Of a DNA stretch of 12,113 bases, positions 7,775 to 12,113 are shown one piece after another. Source of the DNA: CAZPZZ01 sp964591245. Its GTDB lineage: Bacteria > Acidobacteriota > Vicinamibacteria > Vicinamibacterales > UBA8438. How positions within the stretch are numbered: position 1 is the first letter of the stretch; each line of letters begins with the position of its first letter. The notes under the pieces were generated by a model. It was not told where the DNA came from, did not search any database, and was given only the letters and a program-made list of their open reading frames with translations. The stretch is from positions 1 through 12,113 of the forward strand of contig CAZPZZ010000125.1 of NCBI GenBank assembly GCA_964591245.1. Reading direction: 5' to 3'. The position numbers were made by a program, and so were the translations under genes.

Positions 7775-8115
7775 TCATTCCTTATTGCATTTTGCCGTTT
7801 ACGGAGTCGCCGGTTTCCAAACTAACGCCGCCGGTTTGTTGATCGTGCGTTTGCGAGCTGGCTCGCAACAACCCTACGCTCCACAGCCATGGTGAACTCG
7901 CACCCGAGATCATTGAACAGCGTGCCAGCCAACGATAGGATGTGAGTTCGAGTGTGTCTTACTGCCCTCGAACGTCAATTACCCGCGAACGAGAAACACA
8001 TGCCCCTCCACGTGACCACGTCATTTGATGCTGTTCCTGACACGCGGCAGCGACACCTATGTAGATCGTTTCCACCACTCGAAGCCACAAACATCTCGCA
8101 CACAAGGAACGACCA
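7775..8115. other. Non-coding stretch after tRNA-Lys
   Basis: No supported gene in 341 bases. It contains two copies of CGCCGGTTT (about 7808 and 7830), the compact hairpin at 7851-7868, and the AAGGAA ribosome site (8104-8109) of the next gene. Confidence 0.5.
7851..7868. terminator. Compact GC hairpin after tRNA-Lys
   Basis: TTGCGAGCTGGCTCGCAA is a near-perfect inverted repeat (seven pairs around a CTGG loop), 77 bases downstream of tRNA-Lys. It lacks a T-run, so a role in ending or processing the tRNA transcript is only possible. Confidence 0.35.
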
Positions 8116-8502
8116 ATGATGTGGCTTCTTTACGGAATCGCGTTGTATCTCTCGGTCAAATCGACCAGATTCCGACAATTTCTGTCCATAGCCGCCGGAA
8201 TCGCCACCATCTGGATCATGGTTGTCGTCGGGTTGGTGATCAGCACTGACCAGGGTTCAACAGGGCACCAAGACGCGGGGCACCTTGGAATTCCTCGCGC
8301 CAGCGTGGAATTCGTCGATCTCCAGATAGGCACGAACCCGCCCGTTGCCATCCTGATCGGCGGCACTCGCACCGATGACTTCAATGCCCCTCTAACCTAT
8401 TTCGAACTCCGACTACTGGTACAGGCGTGTCCTTCCCCAGAGCACTGCAACACCGTCGTCGACACAACCGAAAGCATCTTCGTCGACGTACCGCCACAGT
8501 AG
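8116..8502 (+). CDS. Small membrane-anchored protein of unknown function
   Basis: A 128-residue protein. Residues 3-14 and about 22-43 are hydrophobic and probably anchor it in the inner membrane. The outer part 'RASVEFVDLQIG' to 'ILIGGTRTDDFNAPLTYFELRLLVQACPSPEHCNTVV' alternates like a beta-sandwich, with two cysteines (ACPSPEHC) that may form a disulfide, and ends 'IFVDVPPQ'. It weakly recalls small single-pass proteins whose outer domain ends in a 'C..C..v......v.VPPGQ.R.F' strand; I cannot name it. ATG 8116 has AAGGAA six bases upstream; a second ATG follows directly. Removing T8500 would extend the end by RRTGTLNF to TGA 8525-8527, close to that family pattern, so a one-base truncation is possible. 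Confidence 0.7.
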   Translation: MMWLLYGIALYLSVKSTRFRQFLSIAAGIATIWIMVVVGLVISTDQGSTGHQDAGHLGIPRASVEFVDLQIGTNPPVAILIGGTRTDDFNAPLTYFELRLLVQACPSPEHCNTVVDTTESIFVDVPPQ

Positions 8503-9109
8503 GCGCACAGGAACGCTGAACTTCTGACAACGGATGGGCAGACGGCGGGACGTGGGGACTACGGGAATGCTTGCAAGACGTCAATCTCTTGGCGCACACC
8601 GCTGCCTCAGCGCCATAACTCGCCCGGCCAACGTGGGCAACACATACCAACACGACGGATGCACTCGGTATCGCGCCAGTCGTAAACAATAGCCCAGCAC
8701 CCGCTTCACCGCCGGTTGAGACTCCCACCGGACACGCACGCCCAAAACCACCGCGTTCCGGGCGTATTGCGCTGAAGCAATCCCCCAACCAAAGACGTAC
8801 GTGTCGCGCTCTCGCGGCAACGCGTCCACTGCGAAACGGATCACGCTGTTCACAGTACGTCTTGCGGCTGCCTTACCGGGAATAACTCCCCCTCCGAGGA
8901 AGTCAACATTATTCAGATGGGATGGGCCATGAACCGAAGACGACGTCAAGGGCACGAAAACATGAAGGTCGACCGGGACAAACAACTCCACACATCATAG
9001 CCGGTGGCAGGCTCGTGGAGTCTGGTCGGCCTTCATGTCTCTGTGCGCTCACCCCCATACGGGCCCGGACCAGCCCGAACAACACACGTCTTGACAGAGA
9101 ACCTGGTCG
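8503..9109. other. Long stretch without a convincing gene
   Basis: 607 bases between a + strand gene and the 3' end of a - strand gene. Open frames exist on the - strand (to 8991 and to 8788) but lack ribosome sites and recognisable features. The only strong structure is the hairpin at 8960-9038. Decayed coding sequence is possible. Confidence 0.45.
8960..9038 (-). terminator. 79-nt long imperfect hairpin, probable terminator of the quinohemoprotein gene
   Basis: The outer arms ACATGAAGGTCGACCGG (8960-8976) and CTGGTCGGCCTTCATGT (9022-9038) pair over 17 positions with two non-standard pairs. Inside, ACTCCAC (8985-8991) pairs with GTGGAGT (9015-9021) and AGCC (8999-9002) with GGCT (9010-9013). 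Read on the - strand it begins 72 bases after the stop of the PQQ-propeller gene and is followed by TTTTCG, so an intrinsic terminator fits. A structured RNA element or a small mobile inverted repeat is the alternative. Confidence 0.5.
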
Positions 9110-10966
9110 CTAGTTACCTGGCACGGCAAACGCGAGGAGCACGTTCCCTGGCATGAAATTCAGCGAACTGTAGCCGGAACTGACATACACCGTTCCACCT
9201 ACAACTGTCGCACCTGGTCCATTCAACGATCCCCCGCGCCCAGGCACGCCATTCACCGTGTTGTACTGGCGTACGGTATCGACGTCCCAGATCACGCGGC
9301 CAGTCGAGGTTTCGTGCGCGCGAATATGACCATCGAGACTACCGGAGAAAATTGCACCTTCAATAGCCGTTACTGCTCCTGGCTGCGCTGTGTGACATCC
9401 ACGTTGCGTCCCGCAGGTATCCTGAAAAGGCGGAGCTTCCCAGACGATGGCCCCATCGCCAATCTGCACCGCCGCGACCCCACCGGCCTCACCCGGTGCC
9501 TCCTCGAGCGCATCAGAAATGGAGGCAAAGACCACCTCGCCATCGGTCGCAATGCCCCACTCGATTCCGCCCAGCACCCCCCCGTTGGCGATCCGCGTCT
9601 CCCACTGAATCTCACCCGTTTCAGGGTTCAACTGATACAGAACACCGCTCTTCTGGCCGGCGAGAAGGATTGGCTCGCCACTCGCCGACACAGCTCGCAC
9701 CACGGCACTGCCAAAGTCAAAATCTGGCCCCTCTGACTCAGGGCAACCGGCACGGAAGGCCGGGTTTGTTGCAAGGCATGCGGCTGTCCATGCGTCACCC
9801 GGGGTCGTCTGCGTGACCCACCGCACGCGGCCGGTATCCATGGCCAGAGCCATCACGGCATCGCTGGCTGGAGAGACCGGGTCTGAATAACTATCGCCAG
9901 TGGCGATGTACAACGTATTCCGTTCTGGATCGAGCGTAGGTGTTCCCCAGATGCCGGCGCCAGATGGCCCCCATTGTTGAATCCCAGAGCTCGTGGTCCC
10001 CGTCCGTCGCGGCTCTTCCGCAATCGGATACGTCTTCCAGATCTCTGCTCCTGTCACGGCATCGAGCGCCACAATGCTGCCTCGGAACGTACAACATTCG
10101 TAAGTTGGCCACTCTGCGGTTCCCTCTTCCAGTGACGCAACAGGCACATATAACCGTCCCTCGTGCAGCGTGGCCGCGCCCGTGATTCGTGCATCCGGAT
10201 GCTCATCGAGGATGACACTCCACTGACGATCGCCAGTAGCCAGGTCGAACGCGTGAAAACTCCCGTTCGTATCCCCGACGTACACATTGAGCGCCTCGTC
10301 GCCGCCGGGGCCGATGACGGGTGCGGCCCGCACACCGTAATCCACCTCCTGCACCCAGTCGATACAGCCTGAATCCGCGTCAAGCGCAAGCATCAACCCG
10401 ACACTCGTCCCGATCACGACGCGGTCGCCCACGACAGCTGGCTGCATCGAGACCACGGTACTCCCGGGCAAACCGAACGCCCATTTCAATTCCAGATCTG
10501 GAATTTGATCAACGGTCAAGCCGGCAGCTGCGCTCGTCTGAAAGCGGCTATTGTCCAATCCCGGACTCCAACCGCTCCAACCTGTTCCTGACGATGAGTC
10601 ACCAGCTGAACCGATATCCGCCGAGCAATACGCCGACTGTGGAATCGCATCAATGGGAGGAACAAGTGACCCAGGTGCACTTCCTGAGACGTGCTCCGCG
10701 ATGGCGCGCTTCTCTGCTTTTGTCAGTGTTGCGGCCTGTCTCTTCATGAAGAAGTACAAGAGCGCCTCATAGACGCGCTCTGCAGACATTTCCTGAATGG
10801 AGGCAGGACCGAGAACTCCGTCCAGAAACACCCCTGGCATCTCGACTTCATGACACCTGGCACAGTTTTCCCGATACAAGCGATCCCCATCCGGGGTCGC
10901 CTGGCCGGCATATGCGACCGCCGAAAGCATGAGCATCACGAAGACGACAGGAATTCCTTTATTCAT
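9110..10966 (-). CDS. Secreted quinohemoprotein: cytochrome c plus PQQ-type beta-propeller (PVA dehydrogenase-like)
   Basis: A 618-residue protein: signal peptide 1-20 (hydrophobic, 'AYAG'), a cytochrome c domain with heme motif CARCH at 35-39, then an eight-bladed type propeller from about 128 ('GWSGWSPGLDNSRFQ'). Blade motifs recur: 'LALDADSGCIDWVQ' (about 193-206), 'FHAFDLATGDRQWS' (237-250), 'IVALDAVTGAEIW' (298-310), 'YQLNPETGEIQWE' (444-456), 'TGRVIWDVD' (555-563). Vicinal cysteines at 291-292 in 'YECCTFRG' match the polyvinyl-alcohol dehydrogenase family, which oxidises alcohols with PQQ and passes electrons through its heme c in the periplasm. The true substrate is unknown. ATG 10966 is chosen because AAGGAG lies eight bases before it and the signal peptide follows; the 23 codons in frame upstream have no ribosome site. 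No PQQ synthesis genes are in the window. Confidence 0.92.
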   Translation of the reverse strand: MNKGIPVVFVMLMLSAVAYAGQATPDGDRLYRENCARCHEVEMPGVFLDGVLGPASIQEMSAERVYEALLYFFMKRQAATLTKAEKRAIAEHVSGSAPGSLVPPIDAIPQSAYCSADIGSAGDSSSGTGWSGWSPGLDNSRFQTSAAAGLTVDQIPDLELKWAFGLPGSTVVSMQPAVVGDRVVIGTSVGLMLALDADSGCIDWVQEVDYGVRAAPVIGPGGDEALNVYVGDTNGSFHAFDLATGDRQWSVILDEHPDARITGAATLHEGRLYVPVASLEEGTAEWPTYECCTFRGSIVALDAVTGAEIWKTYPIAEEPRRTGTTSSGIQQWGPSGAGIWGTPTLDPERNTLYIATGDSYSDPVSPASDAVMALAMDTGRVRWVTQTTPGDAWTAACLATNPAFRAGCPESEGPDFDFGSAVVRAVSASGEPILLAGQKSGVLYQLNPETGEIQWETRIANGGVLGGIEWGIATDGEVVFASISDALEEAPGEAGGVAAVQIGDGAIVWEAPPFQDTCGTQRGCHTAQPGAVTAIEGAIFSGSLDGHIRAHETSTGRVIWDVDTVRQYNTVNGVPGRGGSLNGPGATVVGGTVYVSSGYSSLNFMPGNVLLAFAVPGN

Positions 10967-10974
10967 GTTCTCAA

Positions 10975-10980
10975 CTCCTT
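10975..10980 (-). promoter_or_regulatory. Ribosome binding site of the quinohemoprotein gene
   Basis: AAGGAG on the - strand, eight bases before ATG 10966. It settles the start against the longer open frame reaching 11035. Confidence 0.7.
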
Positions 10981-11142
10981 CGCGCCAACTTCTCCGCCAA
11001 ATCGACATCGTACCAAGCAAGAAACACATCATCACTGAACCAAGGGCGTGAAAACATTAAAGCTCCGCGGCCAGGCACAGTTTTTGGATGGTATGGAGGC
11101 TAAGCTGTCGGAATAATATTCCATTTCCCCTCCGTTGTCGAA

Positions 11143-11500
11143 ATGAAGACCTCCCCAAAAATGACGATCTCCGCTTACCGGCTGTCCGTCCTCACAGCAA
11201 CCGAATTTATTACTGCAATCGGTTTTATTTCAGCCTGCGGTTCTGAAACGCCACAGAACCCAGTTGAACCGACGATTGTGGCGGAGGCAACGACCACAAC
11301 TGACTTACTCTCTCCAACACCTAGCGCCGCAAACATGCAAGCGATGTACGCGAAGTTCACTAACGACGTCCAGGTTCTAACCAGTGGAAGCACCTACACG
11401 CTGCGATCAACCGGTCGCCCCGATCACGCGAGCCCCTATTGGGGCGCCGGAAACGCCCTGTACGAGGAGCCTCACGCCGGGATGCGCGTCAATCCTAATC
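11143..11500 (+). pseudogene. Truncated lipoprotein with partial YHYH-type domain
   Basis: The frame starts MKTSPKMTISAYRL, has a hydrophobic stretch and the lipobox-like 'ISAC' with Cys32, a Thr/Pro-rich linker, then 'FTNDVQVLTSGSTYTLRSTGRPDHASPYWGAG' and 'YEEPHAGMRVNPN' (residues 72-119). This is the pattern at the beginning of YHYH-domain proteins (V.V..DGS.Y.L.S.G.PDH.SPYW ... NPN), whose function is unknown. After NPN at 11491-11499 the frame turns into Arg-rich sequence that is a shadow of the SCO1 frame, and the rest of the domain, including the YHYH motif itself, is missing. No ribosome site is clear before ATG 11143 or ATG 11161. The join to a SCO1 remnant at about 11,500 marks a deletion. 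Confidence 0.65.
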
Positions 11501-11788
11501 GGCGAGCAACACAACATCGACCCCGACCGTTGGAAGCTCGTCACTGGAGAGAGCGCGACATTGATGCGTCTCGCCCGCAAATCATATTTCGTCGACGATC
11601 CCAGACTCGACGAGGCTCCACAAGATCTCTTCCTGCACACGGAGAAAGTATTACTCGTGGACACGCTCGGCCGCCTTAGAGGGATCTACAACGGGACATT
11701 GCCGTTCGAGATCGCTAAATTGTTGGCCGACCTGAAGATACTGACTCAGGGCTCTCAGGCTCGAGACAAGGCGCCAGTGAATTTTTAG
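11501..11788 (+). pseudogene. C-terminal half of a SCO1/SenC-like protein
   Basis: In a different frame from the lipoprotein, 95 codons to TAG 11786-11788 match the second half of SCO1/SenC: 'IDPDRWKLVTGESATLMRLARKSYF' split around 11510-11590, then 'DLFLHTEKVLLVDTLGRLRGIYNG' with the copper-ligand His kept, and the final helix 'IAKLLADLKILTQ'. SCO1 delivers copper to cytochrome oxidase CuA through a CxxxC motif and that His. The thioredoxin-fold N-terminal half with CxxxC is missing, so copper transfer is impossible for this fragment. It has no start or ribosome site of its own. Confidence 0.72.
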
Positions 11789-11936
11789 GTAACACTTCAA
11801 TTCTCCACACTCTGCGTGTAACATCCCTCCCGTATCGTCCAAGAACAATCGAGTCCCTTGTCGTGCGCCGTAAACGTCGGGATCTTACTTCTGTCACGAA
11901 GTCCCATTCGATACACGGACCTTGGAGAGTAAAACC

Positions 11937-12113
11937 GTGCAAACTCGAATAGCGCTAGTCGGAGTATTTGCCAGCCTTTTGTATGCAACCACCGTCGTCG
12001 GGAGTGACGGCCCCTATCTTGGTCTGGAGGAACTCGCGAACCAAGCCGAGCAAATTGTCGTGGTAGAAGCGATCGAAGCCCGTGCCAACCCAGTGACAAC
12101 GCTTGGAGGCGAC
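11937..12113 (+). CDS. Exported protein of unknown function, 5' part
   Basis: The frame runs from GTG 11937 to the window edge (59 codons). GGAGAG (11924-11929) lies seven bases before the GTG. The start MQTRIALVGVFASLLYATTVVG is a signal peptide, followed by 'YLGLEELANQAEQIVVVEAIEA', a beginning seen in many secreted proteins of unknown function ('L.EL...AD.IVVG.V'). The rest lies outside, so no function can be given. Confidence 0.7.
   Translation, partial: MQTRIALVGVFASLLYATTVVGSDGPYLGLEELANQAEQIVVVEAIEARANPVTTLGGD

Noticed and set aside
7699..8115. Genomic island inserted at tRNA-Lys.
   Set aside because: No repeat of the tRNA 3' end and no integrase in the window.
8581..8991. A 136-codon - strand open frame in the 8503-9109 gap.
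   Set aside because: Its GTG start has no ribosome site, it overlaps the hairpin at 8960, and no family features are visible; it could at most be decayed coding sequence.
8960..9038. Integron attC site.
   Set aside because: The folded shape is similar, but the ends lack the GTTRRRY / RYYYAAC core sites and there is no array or integrase.

Overview
The window reads as a GC-rich (roughly 55-60%) bacterial chromosome segment with CCA-encoding tRNA genes, strong Shine-Dalgarno sites, and mixed housekeeping and respiratory or secreted genes. The taxon cannot be fixed from the sequence. The secreted 'DLQGVW ... GYWEGDTLVVET' protein, the c-type cytochromes, the PQQ-propeller quinohemoprotein and the CoxE/CoxG pair together recall uncultured Acidobacteriota-like soil or marine bacteria; that is an inference of low confidence. 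Layout, left to right: (1) 3-948, + strand: the end of a CoxE-like von Willebrand A protein overlapping a complete CoxG, the 3' end of a CO-dehydrogenase/molybdenum-hydroxylase accessory operon. (2) 1068-1381: an extended -10 promoter, tandem tRNA-Arg(TCG) and tRNA-Arg(CCG), then a long near-perfect palindrome between convergent genes. (3) 1461-2503, - strand: a secreted protein of unknown function with a good promoter and ribosome site. (4) 2878-4598, + strand: the oddest locus, a MraY-like membrane protein that needs one base in a G-run to stay in frame, lacks the His-rich MraY loop and last helices, carries changed active-site motifs, and runs on into a MurF C-terminal-like domain. (5) 4662-6854, - strand: a complete Tex RNA-binding transcription accessory protein. 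(6) 7113-7774: a small secreted monoheme cytochrome c (- strand) and tRNA-Lys(CTT) (+ strand). (7) 8116-8502, + strand: a small membrane-anchored protein of unknown function, possibly cut short by one base. (8) 8503-9109: no convincing gene, but a 79-nt imperfect hairpin that probably ends the transcript of the next gene. (9) 9110-10966, - strand: a secreted quinohemoprotein with an N-terminal heme c and a PQQ-type beta-propeller, like polyvinyl-alcohol dehydrogenases. (10) 11143-11788, + strand: a composite gene remnant, a lipoprotein with the start of a YHYH-type domain joined out of frame at about 11,500 to the C-terminal half of a SCO1/SenC protein. (11) 11937 to the end, + strand: the start of another exported protein. 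How the parts relate: CoxE/CoxG, the two cytochrome c proteins and the SCO1 remnant all fit periplasmic or respiratory redox metabolism, but they are scattered on both strands and do not form one operon. The most distinctive property is two chimeric loci (MraY/MurF and YHYH/SCO1), each joining parts of functionally related genes, beside rather long non-coding stretches. This points to local gene decay by deletion or, less interestingly, to assembly errors. No CRISPR array, insertion sequence, prophage or defence system was seen.
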